Assembly: GCA_017461365.1 (NCBI GenBank) | Contig: JAFTYG010000055.1 | Coordinates: 1 to 64,000, forward strand | DNA from: Clostridia bacterium | GTDB taxonomy: Bacteria > Bacillota > Clostridia > Oscillospirales > CAG-272 | DNA length: 64,000 bases | Reading direction: 5' to 3' | Shown: positions 36,935 to 46,244 of the stretch, in pieces | Layout of the letters: every line of letters begins with the position of its first letter | Numbering within the stretch: position 1 is the first letter of the stretch | Translations under genes and position numbers: made by a program | Notes under the pieces: generated by a model | What the model was told of the DNA's origin: nothing | What the model saw: the letters and a program-made list of their open reading frames with translations, nothing else | The model's database searches: none

Positions 36935-38869
36935 TTACTTGTTTTTGTTTTCTATATATTTGCAGAAATCCTTGACCGTCACAAGCTGAGTCTCGTTTGT
37001 GATGTCGAGCTCAACACCGTACTGACTTTTCAAAATATCGACAAGGGCGAAATAATTGAGACTGCTTCCGCCGAGGTCGGCAAAAAAGTCCTCGTCAACG
37101 CCTATCTCGTCCGAATTCATCTGCAAGGACTCGGCAAAGGCGTCTCTTATCCGTCCCTCGAGCTCTGTGAGCATATATTCGATATGCGCCTCGGTATTTT
37201 TCAGATCGACTATTTTATACGCTCCGTCCGCGTACCTCTTTGCGACTTTTTTACGGCTCAGTTTGAAATCGCTCTTGTCAATGAGCTTATCCGAGGTAAG
37301 AACTATATTCTGTATTTCATCATTTAGGTGGTTTTCGCGGAGCTTTTCCAATATCTGCTTGTGGTAAGCGCGAAGCTTTTCGGAGGAGAAGCAATCGACG
37401 ATGCTGACTATCAGCGTAGGTCTGCCGTTCTCATCCGCAAAGAGGCAGAGGCGGTTTATTCCCTTTACATAGAGCGCCTTTTCTATTATCTCGGGATTGA
37501 GATTTTCTCCGTTTTGGCAAATAACGAGATCGTCGCGTCTGCCTCGGTGGTAGTATCTGCCGCCCTCGCAGACCACAAGGTCGTGAGTGTTGAACCATTC
37601 GTTAAAATCGGTTACGCTCTCTTCCCCGTTCTGCATTATTCTTGACGCCATGGTTTTTCCGCGCACAAGGAGCTCGCCGTTCTCGGATACGCCGTACTCA
37701 GTACAGCGAAGCGCGTTTCCGATAGAGCCTTTATTTCTTATCTTTCGGCTTGCGGAAAGCTCGACGGAGGTAATTCCCACCTCGGTCATACCGAAGCCGT
37801 TTGCCATATGGTAGCCTATGCCGTTGAAAAATTCAAGTATCTCGGGCTTTATTCCGCTTCCGCCCGATATGAGAAAGCATATGCTGTCGCCAAACATATT
37901 TTCTCTGATCTCGGCAAATGCTTTCTTTGAAAGCGCGTTGCCTATGAGGGCGTTATTATTTGCGATCTTCAGCGCCTTTATGAATTTATTATAGGTCTTA
38001 TCTCCCTTTGCGCGTATCTTTCGCATAGCCTCTTTATAGACGGTCTCCCAGACGAGGGGGACGGCAAAGATATGTGTGACCTTATGGCGCTGAATAGTCA
38101 TAAGCAGAGTTTGCGGACGGATGTCTTTGAGGAATACAAAGGTTCTTCCGAAGAAGCCGAACCAAGTATATATGGCGATAAATCCGAATACGTGATAAAA
38201 CGGCAGAAGCGCCAAGAGCTTTATCTCGCCTTCGTATCCCTTGACGATCTGCGGACATTTTTCGACTATACGCAGGCTGTCGCAGATCTGATATAAAAAG
38301 TTTTCCGCCGTATATGCGCACAGCTTTACGTTATCGGTCGTGCCCGAGGACATAAATATTATTTCGGTTCCCCACACATCAGGGGTGTACGTCCCACCGT
38401 CGGCGGATGCCATCACGCTTTTTGCGATAAGCGTATTTGCCGAAAAGGTCTTTCCGTCGGATATTACCGTCGTCACGCTGTAATCGTCAAGCACGCGCTC
38501 GAGCATTTCATCGGTCATTCGGGAATTCATAAGAAGCGGGCGGTATCCGCACATAAGGATACACCAGAGCGTCTCTATCCACTCAACGCCGTTATTCATA
38601 TAAAGTCCGACGATACTGCTCTTTTGCACGCCCGAAAGCGCCTTTTCGAAAGCGGCGGCGTGTGCTTTTATGCTGTCCGAGCACTCTCCGTAGGTTATTT
38701 TTTTGATTCTGTATCCGTCGGGGATCTCTGCCATTACGTTCTCACGCTCTGAAAACATAAAGTCGAAGAAATTGCAGTAGTTTTTTTCTACCGCCTCATA
38801 GCGCGCGATCTTATCCTTGATATATGCCGTTATATTCGGAAATCCGTTTATGTTGTTTATCCTATTCAC
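36935..38869 (-). CDS. Acyl-AMP ligase fused to a C-terminal carrier (ACP) domain
   Basis: The start is set at GTG 38869, with AAAGGGG upstream; the longer ATG start at 38932 would precede the predicted transcript start. 644 residues. ANL adenylation core: SSGTTDNVK (P-loop variant), HMANGFGMTEVG, GRYYHRGRRDDLV, catalytic Lys near SRKKVAKRY. The last ~75 residues are a carrier domain with the phosphopantetheine Ser in DLGGSS (about residue 602). It should adenylate a carboxylic or fatty acid and load it onto its own carrier arm, like an acyl-ACP synthetase. First gene of the seven-gene operon. Confidence 0.87.
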   Translation of the reverse strand: MNRINNINGFPNITAYIKDKIARYEAVEKNYCNFFDFMFSERENVMAEIPDGYRIKKITYGECSDSIKAHAAAFEKALSGVQKSSIVGLYMNNGVEWIETLWCILMCGYRPLLMNSRMTDEMLERVLDDYSVTTVISDGKTFSANTLIAKSVMASADGGTYTPDVWGTEIIFMSSGTTDNVKLCAYTAENFLYQICDSLRIVEKCPQIVKGYEGEIKLLALLPFYHVFGFIAIYTWFGFFGRTFVFLKDIRPQTLLMTIQRHKVTHIFAVPLVWETVYKEAMRKIRAKGDKTYNKFIKALKIANNNALIGNALSKKAFAEIRENMFGDSICFLISGGSGIKPEILEFFNGIGYHMANGFGMTEVGITSVELSASRKIRNKGSIGNALRCTEYGVSENGELLVRGKTMASRIMQNGEESVTDFNEWFNTHDLVVCEGGRYYHRGRRDDLVICQNGENLNPEIIEKALYVKGINRLCLFADENGRPTLIVSIVDCFSSEKLRAYHKQILEKLRENHLNDEIQNIVLTSDKLIDKSDFKLSRKKVAKRYADGAYKIVDLKNTEAHIEYMLTELEGRIRDAFAESLQMNSDEIGVDEDFFADLGGSSLNYFALVDILKSQYGVELDITNETQLVTVKDFCKYIENKNK

Positions 38870-38935
38870 TGTATTCCCCTTTAAATATAAAACAGTCGCT
38901 GTACACAAATTGAAATGAACAAAATACATCATTTT

Positions 38936-38964
38936 ATTTTAACACTTTTTTTGTGAAAAATCAA
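38936..38964 (-). promoter_or_regulatory. Promoter of the seven-gene ligase-acyltransferase operon
   Basis: TTGATT, 17-base spacer, TAAAAT on the minus strand; predicted start near 38929, giving a ~60-base leader before GTG 38869. Confidence 0.7.
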
Positions 38965-39056
38965 CATTTTTTTCAAATATTCACGAATAGTTTAAATTAC
39001 AGAAGCGCCTTTTTATGGGAAATCGATTTTTGGGGGATTGAATAAGATCAAACAAA

Positions 39057-39080
39057 AAAGCTCCGCCGAAGCAGAGCTTT
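39057..39080. terminator. Terminator-like hairpin between the ligase operon and the broken lipoprotein
   Basis: AAAGCTC (39057-39063) pairs with GAGCTTT (39074-39080), with an A-rich flank giving a minus-strand T tract. It follows the true end of the frameshifted lipoprotein gene. The rest of 38970-39159 shows no gene. Confidence 0.7.
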
Positions 39081-39159
39081 GATTAAAATTGAATACAGCA
39101 AAATATTGCGCAAGATCACATCAATATTGTTAAACTTCTTGCATATAGCTTACAGCTTG

Positions 39160-39965
39160 TCATTTAAGTACAATACTGTAAACACATTGAAGTGCCTCAG
39201 CGGAAATATCGGTTGTAAGAAAGTCGTAGTAATCGGTCAACTCGGAATTATAAACGACGTAGTTATCATTGACCTTATAAAGTGTTTGAAAATTATTATA
39301 TGAAATATCAAAGGTCTCTTCCAGGACGCGGTTTGTCCGTTATAATCGTATGTACCTTTTATAAACAAAACACTCTCATAGCTCACCTCACCGTCACCCT
39401 CCAGCGGATCGGCAACATCCACACTCATTCGCATTAAATTGAAATTTTCAAGCTGATACTTCTCGGATATTCTTTCTTCAAGTTCGGAAATAGTCCCCTG
39501 CTCTTCAATATACTGTTCTATAATTTCACACACTTTTTGAGATTGGCATAAATATTTATTACCATTTTCATCTGAAGTGTACGCCAAACTGACATAATAT
39601 TCATTATTACCCTGATTTACAGTAATCCAACGCTGATAAAAATCTATATCTTGATCTTCGGGATAATCCTTCAATTCCATGTTAAATACTTGTGTCATTA
39701 TTTTTCCGATTATTTCTTGATCGTCAATGACAAATTCATAAGTGGTTTCTTCTTCCTTAATATAGTCGTACACGACTTCAATAGAGGTTGTTCCATCTAT
39801 TGTCATAGTGGAGTATTTTTCAAGTTCCACAAGTTTTGAGTGAGATTTCCACTCATAAAGTTTTGATTGAGATTGCCATTCATCTTTGTTGTCGTTTCCA
39901 TTAACACACCCTGCCAAACACGCCATAAGTACAAATACAAAAATCAATGCCAATGTTTTTTTCAT
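39160..39965 (-). pseudogene. Lipoprotein gene with a C-terminal frameshift
   Basis: The signal peptide ends in LAGC. The body is acidic, with Tyr/Glu-rich strands, and unlike any family I recognise. Near 39321-39323 one base seems missing after the Ser-Trp codons: the direct frame yields a basic, unrelated tail stopping at 39237, whereas the next frame continues EETFDISYNNF and keeps the acidic, Tyr/Asn-rich style for about 50 more residues to TGA at 39160. The protein is thus either truncated or the base call is in error. A promoter lies upstream at 40022-40050. Confidence 0.65.
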
Positions 39966-40021
39966 GGTAATAACCTCCGTTCTTCAAATTTAAGTTTATC
40001 GATCAAGCTCTATCCATTTTC

Positions 40022-40050
40022 ATTATATCACAAAAATATCAAAAAGTAAA
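40022..40050 (-). promoter_or_regulatory. Probable promoter of the frameshifted lipoprotein gene
   Basis: TTTACT, 17-base spacer, TATAAT on the minus strand, ~57 bases before the ATG. Confidence 0.6.
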
Positions 40051-40051
40051 T

Positions 40052-40085
40052 AGGGCGGCTCGATTTTCACAAATCAAACCGCCCT
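40052..40085. terminator. Terminator-like hairpin
   Basis: A 15-base arm (40052-40066) pairs with 40071-40085 with two non-matching or G-U positions; TTT follows on the plus strand. Confidence 0.6.
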
Positions 40086-40091
40086 TTATCG

Positions 40092-40165
40092 GTAGGGGCG
40101 TGCATTGCACGTCCGCAACAGAAGACTTTATCATAATAAAACGGACGACCGATGGTCGCCCCTAC
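40092..40165. repeat. Interspersed inverted repeat (GTAGGGGCG family)
   Basis: Two 24-base arms (40092-40115 and 40142-40165) start GTAGGGGCG and match imperfectly in inverted orientation. The sequence type is a widespread bacterial intergenic palindrome, probably spread as a small non-autonomous element. Confidence 0.75.
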
Positions 40166-40177
40166 AAATGACATAAC

Positions 40178-40205
40178 AAAAAGCCCTGCATATGCAGAGC
40201 TTTTT
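40178..40205 (-). terminator. Terminator of the rplM-rpsI operon
   Basis: A hairpin of 13-base arms (40178-40190 with 40193-40205, one mismatch) whose lower part is A/T, giving a T run on the minus strand 30 bases after the rpsI stop. Confidence 0.82.
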
Positions 40206-40236
40206 GTATATTGAAATAATCGCCGTAAGGCTGTAA

Positions 40237-40638
40237 TTATCTCTTGGAGAACTGAGGTGCACGACGTGCTGCCTTGAGTCCGTATTTCTTTCTTTCCTTC
40301 ATACGAGGATCTCTTGTGAGGAAGCCTGCTGCCTTGAGTGCGGGCTTGTAGTTCTCGTCTGCTGCAACGAGAGCTCTTGCAAGTCCGTGACGGATAGCGC
40401 CTGCCTGTCCCGAAAGACCGCCGCCGTTAACGGTAGCGATGATGTCGAACTTACCCTCTGTGCCTGTTGCGCCGAAGGGCTGGTTTACGATGAGCTTGAG
40501 TGTCTCAAGTCCAAAGTATGCGTCGATGTCCTTCTTATTGATGGTGATCACGCCTGTACCGGGAACGATACGAACGCGAGCGACCGACTTCTTTCTTCTT
40601 CCTGTGCCGTAAAAATAGGGCTTAGAGCTTGTGTACAT
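40237..40638 (-). CDS. rpsI: Small ribosomal subunit protein uS9
   Basis: 133 residues with the uS9 features [13 protein letters not shown] and the C-terminal RRAPQFSKR that reaches the decoding centre. It is 19 bases after rplM, the conserved bacterial pairing. Confidence 0.98.
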   Translation of the reverse strand: MYTSSKPYFYGTGRRKKSVARVRIVPGTGVITINKKDIDAYFGLETLKLIVNQPFGATGTEGKFDIIATVNGGGLSGQAGAIRHGLARALVAADENYKPALKAAGFLTRDPRMKERKKYGLKAARRAPQFSKR

Positions 40639-40657
40639 TTATGCGTCCTCCCTTTCC

Positions 40658-41086
40658 TTATATCTCGATTGCCGTGGGCTTCTGAGCCGCATGGTTGTGC
40701 TCTGCACCTGCGAATACCTTAAGTCTTGTTGCGGACTTAGCGCCGATGCTGTTATGGGGAAGCATTCCCTTTATTGCAAGCTCCATTGCGAGCTCGGGCT
40801 TTGTTGCCATAAGAGTCTTGTACTGAACTTCCTTAAGACCGCCGATGTAGCCCGAATGACGGCGATAATACTTCTGCTCGAGCTTTCTGCCTGTGAGAAC
40901 AGCCTTTTCTGCGTTGATAACGATAACGAACTCACCGCAATCCACGTGGGGGGTGAACTCGGGACGGTGCTTACCGCGAAGAATGGTAGCTGCTGCTGCC
41001 GCAGTTCTACCCATGGGCTTACCTGCAGCGTCGATAACGTACCACTTACGCTCAACCGTCTCAACCTTTGCCATATAAGTTGACAT
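40658..41086 (-). CDS. rplM: Large ribosomal subunit protein uL13
   Basis: The start is ATG 41086, with GGAGG upstream (a longer frame to 41125 lacks one). 142 residues: [21 protein letters not shown] and MLPHNSIG are typical of uL13. It has a consensus promoter at 41134-41162 and is transcribed with rpsI. Confidence 0.98.
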   Translation of the reverse strand: MSTYMAKVETVERKWYVIDAAGKPMGRTAAAAATILRGKHRPEFTPHVDCGEFVIVINAEKAVLTGRKLEQKYYRRHSGYIGGLKEVQYKTLMATKPELAMELAIKGMLPHNSIGAKSATRLKVFAGAEHNHAAQKPTAIEI

Positions 41087-41133
41087 TTCAATTTCCTCCG
41101 TAAAATATATAGTTAATTTTTTCACGCTTGCAT

Positions 41134-41162
41134 ATTATACCACGCGGGAGTGTACTTGTCAA
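41134..41162 (-). promoter_or_regulatory. Consensus promoter of rplM-rpsI
   Basis: TTGACA, 17-base spacer, TATAAT; transcript start near 41127. Confidence 0.88.
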
Positions 41163-41352
41163 CCCCTTTTTTAAAAATAATTTTAAAAATTTAATTTAGC
41201 TATGCCATATCTCGCGTTTTCTCTTAAAATCGCCCTATTTGCTCGTTTTTTCTCGTTCGCCAAACTAAAATTCTTAACAATTGCCTCCGCATATATTTCT
41301 CGCCGCACGCATAGATTATAGCAAATTCAAAAAAACGGAGGTCGAAGTTAAA

Positions 41353-42309
41353 ATGATAAACACATACTCCCCCGAGGGGATGCTGATAAAAACGTCTAAA
41401 AACAGAGAGTACATTTCTTCTCTTGCGGGGCTTGAACGGGCTATGAACGAGGGTAGGATACTCGAGAGCACTGCTCTTCTCTGCGATAGCTCGATGAGAC
41501 TGCATATAGACCTTTACGGTATGCGCGGCATCATTGACAGACGCGATGCCGTATTTTGCCGCAAGGGAGAGGAAATAAAGGATATTGCTCTTATCACACG
41601 CGTCGGCAAGCCGACCTGCTTTAAGGTAATGGGATTTGAGCGGGTGGACGGTGAGGTCGTAGCCATTCTTTCGAGACGGGCGGCTCAGGAGGAGTGTCTG
41701 CGATATTATCTCTCCTCTCTTATGACGGGAGATATAATTCCTGCGCGGGTGACGCATCTTGAAAGCTTTGGAGCGTTTGTGGACATCGGCTGCGGTGTAT
41801 CCTCTCTTCTCTCTGTCGACAGCATTTCGGTATCTCGCATATCCCACCCATCCGACAGGCTGTCGGTGGGCGAAAACATATATGCGATCATAAAATCGAT
41901 CGACCGCGAGCATGAAAGATTTTTTGTGGGAATGAAAGAGCTTCTCGGCACTTGGGAGGAGAATGCGGCGAATTTTGAAGCTGGGCAGACCGTTTCTGGA
42001 ATAATTCGCAGCGTTGAGAGCTACGGCGTTTTCGTAGAGCTTGCTCCAAACCTTGCGGGACTTGCCGAGATACGGGACGGCAACGATGAGCGCGCCGCAG
42101 CGTCGGTGGGAAAATGCGCCGCTGTTTACATAAAAAATATTATTCCCGAGAAGATGAAAATAAAGCTGGTGCTTATCGACGTTTGCGGCGGCGAGCCCTC
42201 CCCTCAGCCCGTAAATTATTTTATTGATTGCGAACGTGTGACGCATCTTGACCGTTGGAGATATTCGCCCGAGGGAGCGCAGAAGATCATTGAGACGGTA
42301 TTTGAATAA
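41353..42309 (+). CDS. S1 RNA-binding-domain protein (ribosomal S1-like)
   Basis: The start is ATG 41353, with GGAGG about 12 bases upstream. 318 residues with two S1 (OB-fold) repeats: GDIIPARVTHLESFGAFVDIG at about 125-200 and GQTVSGIIRSVESYGVFVEL at about 208-280. A less conserved N-terminal part precedes them. Short S1 homologues of this kind occur in Clostridia beside or in place of full-length S1 and bind mRNA or ribosomes. Divergent from rplM. Confidence 0.85.
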   Translation: MINTYSPEGMLIKTSKNREYISSLAGLERAMNEGRILESTALLCDSSMRLHIDLYGMRGIIDRRDAVFCRKGEEIKDIALITRVGKPTCFKVMGFERVDGEVVAILSRRAAQEECLRYYLSSLMTGDIIPARVTHLESFGAFVDIGCGVSSLLSVDSISVSRISHPSDRLSVGENIYAIIKSIDREHERFFVGMKELLGTWEENAANFEAGQTVSGIIRSVESYGVFVELAPNLAGLAEIRDGNDERAAASVGKCAAVYIKNIIPEKMKIKLVLIDVCGGEPSPQPVNYFIDCERVTHLDRWRYSPEGAQKIIETVFE

Positions 42310-42344
42310 ATCGACGGTCAAATTAAGAAATTAAATGATGGCGA

Positions 42345-42373
42345 TTGATTTTTTATTTGATCTGTGATATAAT
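42345..42373 (+). promoter_or_regulatory. Promoter of the AEC permease gene
   Basis: TTGATT, 17-base spacer, TATAAT with an extended TGA; 30 bases before the ATG. Confidence 0.8.
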
Positions 42374-42403
42374 ATAGCTATCGTTTTTAATTGGCAGGTA
42401 GCT

Positions 42404-43390
42404 ATGGACTCACTTATATTTGCGCTCAATGCGGTCGCGCCTATAATTATAACGGTAGCGATCGGTTACATACTAAAAAAAATAGGATTGATAGACGGGA
42501 GCTTTGCAAAGGCGGCAAATAAGCTGGTCTTTCACATTTTTCTCCCGTGTATGCTCTTTCTCAACGTCTATAAAATAAACTCGCTTGGAGACATAGATCT
42601 CAGCTACGTTGTCTATGTATTGGCGGCGCTTATTGCCGTATTCGGTCTATCGCTTCCCGCGGTACTGCTTGTGACAAAAAGGTCTGAGCGACGCGGCGCG
42701 CTATGGCAGGCATCCTTCAGGTCGAACTACGCGCTTATAGGCATACCGCTTGCGCAATCGCTTTTCGGGGACGATGGCGCTATGATAGCGACGCTTCTTT
42801 CCGCATTTGTTGTTCCTACGATCAACGTACTTGCCGTTATAAGTCTTTCTGTGTTTCGCCGCGACGGAGGAAAGATGGGTATCAAGGGAACGCTTCTCGG
42901 CGTTGTCAAAAATCCGCTGATACAGAGCATAGCCGCAGGGCTTGCCGTGCTCTGCGTCCGCGCACTGTTTGTCAAATGCGGCATATCCTTCAGGCTCTCG
43001 GATATAACGCCCGTATATACTGCGCTCGAATACATATCAAGGCTTGCAACGCCCATGGCGCTTTTGTGTCTCGGGGCGCAATTTGAATTCTCCGCGGTAT
43101 CGGCGCTGAGGCGCGAGATAATCTTCGGGACGCTTATGCGGACGGTCATAGTACCTGCGATAGGCATAGGTACGGCGTTTCTGTTTTTCAGAAACAGCTT
43201 CGGCGGTGCGCATTTTGCCGCGTTTATAGCTGTATTTGCCACGCCCGTTTCTATATCGAGCGTACCTATGACGCAGGAGATGGACGGCGACGTCACTCTT
43301 GCGGGACAGCTTGTGGTATGGACGACGCTCGCGTCGGCGTTTTCGGTATTTTTGATCTCGTTTTTGCTGAAGCTTGCGGGTGTGTTTTAA
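42404..43390 (+). CDS. AEC-family (auxin efflux carrier-like) permease
   Basis: 328 residues with about ten membrane segments in two halves. The run RSNYALIGIPLA and the late ATPVSISSVPMTQEM are typical of the AEC family, which carries malate, other organic acids or amino acid derivatives in bacteria. No enzyme neighbour hints at the substrate. Confidence 0.88.
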   Translation: MDSLIFALNAVAPIIITVAIGYILKKIGLIDGSFAKAANKLVFHIFLPCMLFLNVYKINSLGDIDLSYVVYVLAALIAVFGLSLPAVLLVTKRSERRGALWQASFRSNYALIGIPLAQSLFGDDGAMIATLLSAFVVPTINVLAVISLSVFRRDGGKMGIKGTLLGVVKNPLIQSIAAGLAVLCVRALFVKCGISFRLSDITPVYTALEYISRLATPMALLCLGAQFEFSAVSALRREIIFGTLMRTVIVPAIGIGTAFLFFRNSFGGAHFAAFIAVFATPVSISSVPMTQEMDGDVTLAGQLVVWTTLASAFSVFLISFLLKLAGVF

Positions 43391-43428
43391 ATGGAGAAAT
43401 ACCCTTAATCAAAAAAATCCATACATAA

Positions 43429-43460
43429 AGGGCTATCTTGTTAGTAAATGAGATAGCCCT
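43429..43460 (+). terminator. Terminator of the AEC permease gene
   Basis: A perfect 10-bp stem (43429-43438 with 43451-43460), then GTTTGTG; about 40 bases past the stop. Confidence 0.75.
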
Positions 43461-43535
43461 GTTTGTGTATGTAGAATTTTGGGTTTGTAGAACTGTTATT
43501 CCCTCCACACTATGTGCAGTAAAGCGACTTCGTCG

Positions 43536-43742
43536 CAAGATTCTTCGGCTCAATCTGCGGATGCCCCCATAAGCGGTTCGGGCTCAGAATGACAAGTTAG
43601 TTGAGAAAAGGTAAAATAAGTGTAACCCAAAGTACAGTTCGCGGTACGTATATACAAATTTGCACGTACAATCACCGGCCCACATAAACTATCTGTCATC
43701 CTGAACGGCTTGCTACCTTGCAAGCCATGTGAAGGATCTTTT
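43536..43742. repeat. Paired intergenic repeats (AGAATGACA / TGTCATCCTGA family)
   Basis: One copy (43536-43596) runs AGATTCTTCGGC to GGCTCAGAATGACA. A second, inverted copy (43694-43742) runs TGTCATCCTGAACGG to GAAGGATCTT and has an internal hairpin. These are members of a widespread Firmicutes intergenic palindrome family. The whole 43391-43805 gap holds only this and the terminator. Confidence 0.75.
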
Positions 43743-43805
43743 TTGCGTAAGCAAAATTTACCTTAGAGAAAACGAAACAAATTTTTTATATATGTTAATA
43801 TTACA

Positions 43806-46229
43806 TCAATTCAACTTCTTCAATTTTGCGTAATTACCCATCAGCTTCTTTGTACCCACGTTGTCAAACGCGACTTCATAGAGCACATCGGAGCCCATTG
43901 GACGGACGGAGAGCACCTCGCCCTCTCCGAATGTAAAATGTTTTACTCTATCGCCCTCGCAGAGCAGCGCGCCTCCCGTCTGCGGCTGCGGCTTTTTCAT
44001 TATTGTAAATCCGCTGTCGGAGCTTTGGCGTATCTGCTGTTTTTGCGGTGTATAAACGTAGCTGTCGTCGTCTGCGTGGAAATAGACCTTTGGCTTACGG
44101 TCATACTCGGGTGTATAGGGTGCGTCCTCGTGTATAAGGTCGTTCGGTATCTCCTCGACAAACCTCGACACGGGGTTTGCGCTCGTTCGTCCGTAAAGCA
44201 TTCTCGTTCTTGTTCTGAGTATGTAAAGCTCGTCCTTTGCTCGGGTTATGGCAACGTAGGCAAGTCTTCTCTCCTCCTCAATCTCCTCGGGCCCGCCCGT
44301 AATGGTCTGCATTCCCGGGAAAAGTCCTTCCTCCATACCCGGAAGAAAAACGACGGGAAACTCCAAGCCCTTTGCCGAGTGCATCGTCATCATCACAGCG
44401 GCGTCTGCGTCCTCGTCGTATTTATCCACCTCGGATACAAGGGCGTTCTCTTCAAGAAATCCGAGAAGTGTAGGCGCGTCGTTGTTTCTTTCGTATTCTA
44501 TGATACCCGAAACGAATTCCTCGATGTTTTCAAGTCTTTCCTTTTCTTCCTCTCCGCCGTCAATGAGCATCTGTCGGTAGCCCGATACGTCGAGCACCTG
44601 ATTTACAAAGTCTTCAAGGCTCATATCGGTATTCAGCATAAAGCGCAGGCTCTCTATCATTTCGGCAAAGCCGCGCAGCGTTTTAGCCGAGCGTGACAGG
44701 GCAGGATATTTATCGGCGTTCAGCATTATCTCGAACACAGTCTTTCCCTGCTCCTCTGCGATTATCTCAACGCCATCTACCGTCTTTGCACCTATCTTGC
44801 GCTTAGGCTCGTTGATGATACGTCTCATTCTTTCCTTATCTGAAGGGTTGACGATGAATTGCAGGTAAGCCACGACGTCGCGTATTTCCTTACGATCATT
44901 GAAGCGCAAGCCCCCAAGCATGCGGTAAGGCAGAGCGCTCTTGGCAAACACGCGCTCTATTGTTTGTGACTGCGCATTTGTGCGGTAGAGTACGGCAAAA
45001 TCTCTGTATTTATGTCTGCCGTCGGCTACCGCCTTTTGTATCTCGTTTACGATATATCTTGCTTCGTCGTTCTGATCGTTGGCTACTCGTAGGGTTATCC
45101 TCTCTCCGTCGCCCTTATCAGCCCAGAGTGTCTTTCCGAGTCTGCCTTGATTATTGGATATAACGGCATTGGCGGCGTTAAGGATGGTGTTTGTAGAGCG
45201 GTAATTCTGCTCAAGGCGGATAGTTTTTGTATCCTTGAATTTCTTATTAAAATTAAGAATATTGGCAACAACCGCGCCACGGAAGCGGTATATGCTCTGG
45301 TCGTCGTCTCCGACTACCATGAGGTTGTTATATCCTCCGCCAAGGAGCGAGGTAAGCCTAAGTTGCGCCACGTTGGTATCCTGAAACTCGTCAACCGACA
45401 CGTATCTGAACTTACGCTGATAATATTCCCTTACCTCTTTATCATTTTCCAGAAGAAGGACGGTATTCATAATAAGATCGTCGAAGTCCATAGCGTTTGA
45501 TGAACGGAGGCGCTCGGAGTATTTTTTATAGACCTTGGCTATCTGCTTACGCCTGTAATCGGTCTGTCCGTATTCCTTTTCAAACCGCTCTGCGTCCATA
45601 AGCTCGTTTTTGGCGTGGCTTATGACGCTTGCGGCGGCTTTATCGGTGAGTGTCTTTTCATCAATATCAAGCGCTTTTATTGCCTCTTTTATGGCGTTTT
45701 TCGTATCTGTAGCGTCGTATATTGTAAAATCCTTAGCGTAACCGAGGCGATCGCCGTAAGCGCGGAGGATACGAACGCATATGGAGTGGAAGGTTCCCGA
45801 CCATATAGACTCTGCTCCGCCGTCCTCGGGGATAGATGCGCGAAGTCTGTTCTTTATCTCGTTTGCCGCTTTATTGGTAAACGTTATGGCAAGGACGTTC
45901 CACGGCGGGCAGGGGGATGAGATAAACTCGGGGAGTATATCCGCGATCTCAGCCACGCTCAGATTTTGAGCTTCTTCAAGCTCTCTCACACGCGCTTCGT
46001 CGGTGCCGTAGGGCACATATGTACTGTAATAAGCGTTTCCGTATTTTATTATAAAGGCTATCCTATGGACGAGCACTGTCGTCTTTCCGCTACCCGCTCC
46101 CGCAAGCACCAAGAGATTGCCCTCTGTGGTGAACACAGCCTCTCTCTGTCTGTCGTTAAGGCTCGAATAAGCTTTATCGAAAAGCTTGCGCTTTGCGGCA
46201 AGATAGCGTTCTTCAAGTGTTTTCTGCAT
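43806..46229 (-). CDS. pcrA: UvrD/PcrA-type ATP-dependent DNA helicase
   Basis: 807 residues, SF1A helicase: Q motif LNDRQREAV, Walker A GAGSGKT, Walker B VDEFQDTN, motif III GDDDQSIYRFRGA, motif IV QNYRST, motif V HSAKGLEF and motif VI VAITRAKDELYI. The C-terminal tail ends in a Tudor-like segment (VKHFTFGEGEVLSV) as in PcrA, which binds RNA polymerase. It serves nucleotide excision repair and clears stalled complexes. 15 bases after the membrane-protein gene. Confidence 0.92.
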   Translation of the reverse strand: MQKTLEERYLAAKRKLFDKAYSSLNDRQREAVFTTEGNLLVLAGAGSGKTTVLVHRIAFIIKYGNAYYSTYVPYGTDEARVRELEEAQNLSVAEIADILPEFISSPCPPWNVLAITFTNKAANEIKNRLRASIPEDGGAESIWSGTFHSICVRILRAYGDRLGYAKDFTIYDATDTKNAIKEAIKALDIDEKTLTDKAAASVISHAKNELMDAERFEKEYGQTDYRRKQIAKVYKKYSERLRSSNAMDFDDLIMNTVLLLENDKEVREYYQRKFRYVSVDEFQDTNVAQLRLTSLLGGGYNNLMVVGDDDQSIYRFRGAVVANILNFNKKFKDTKTIRLEQNYRSTNTILNAANAVISNNQGRLGKTLWADKGDGERITLRVANDQNDEARYIVNEIQKAVADGRHKYRDFAVLYRTNAQSQTIERVFAKSALPYRMLGGLRFNDRKEIRDVVAYLQFIVNPSDKERMRRIINEPKRKIGAKTVDGVEIIAEEQGKTVFEIMLNADKYPALSRSAKTLRGFAEMIESLRFMLNTDMSLEDFVNQVLDVSGYRQMLIDGGEEEKERLENIEEFVSGIIEYERNNDAPTLLGFLEENALVSEVDKYDEDADAAVMMTMHSAKGLEFPVVFLPGMEEGLFPGMQTITGGPEEIEEERRLAYVAITRAKDELYILRTRTRMLYGRTSANPVSRFVEEIPNDLIHEDAPYTPEYDRKPKVYFHADDDSYVYTPQKQQIRQSSDSGFTIMKKPQPQTGGALLCEGDRVKHFTFGEGEVLSVRPMGSDVLYEVAFDNVGTKKLMGNYAKLKKLN

Positions 46230-46244
46230 TTTTATTTCTCTTCT

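Noticed and set aside
39079..39303. 74-codon plus-strand frame
   Set aside because: Antisense to the restored C-terminus of the frameshifted lipoprotein and composed of hydrophobic low-complexity sequence.
41224..42321. 365-codon minus-strand frame opposite the S1-domain gene
   Set aside because: The plus frame encodes two clear S1 domains; the minus product is basic and without family features.
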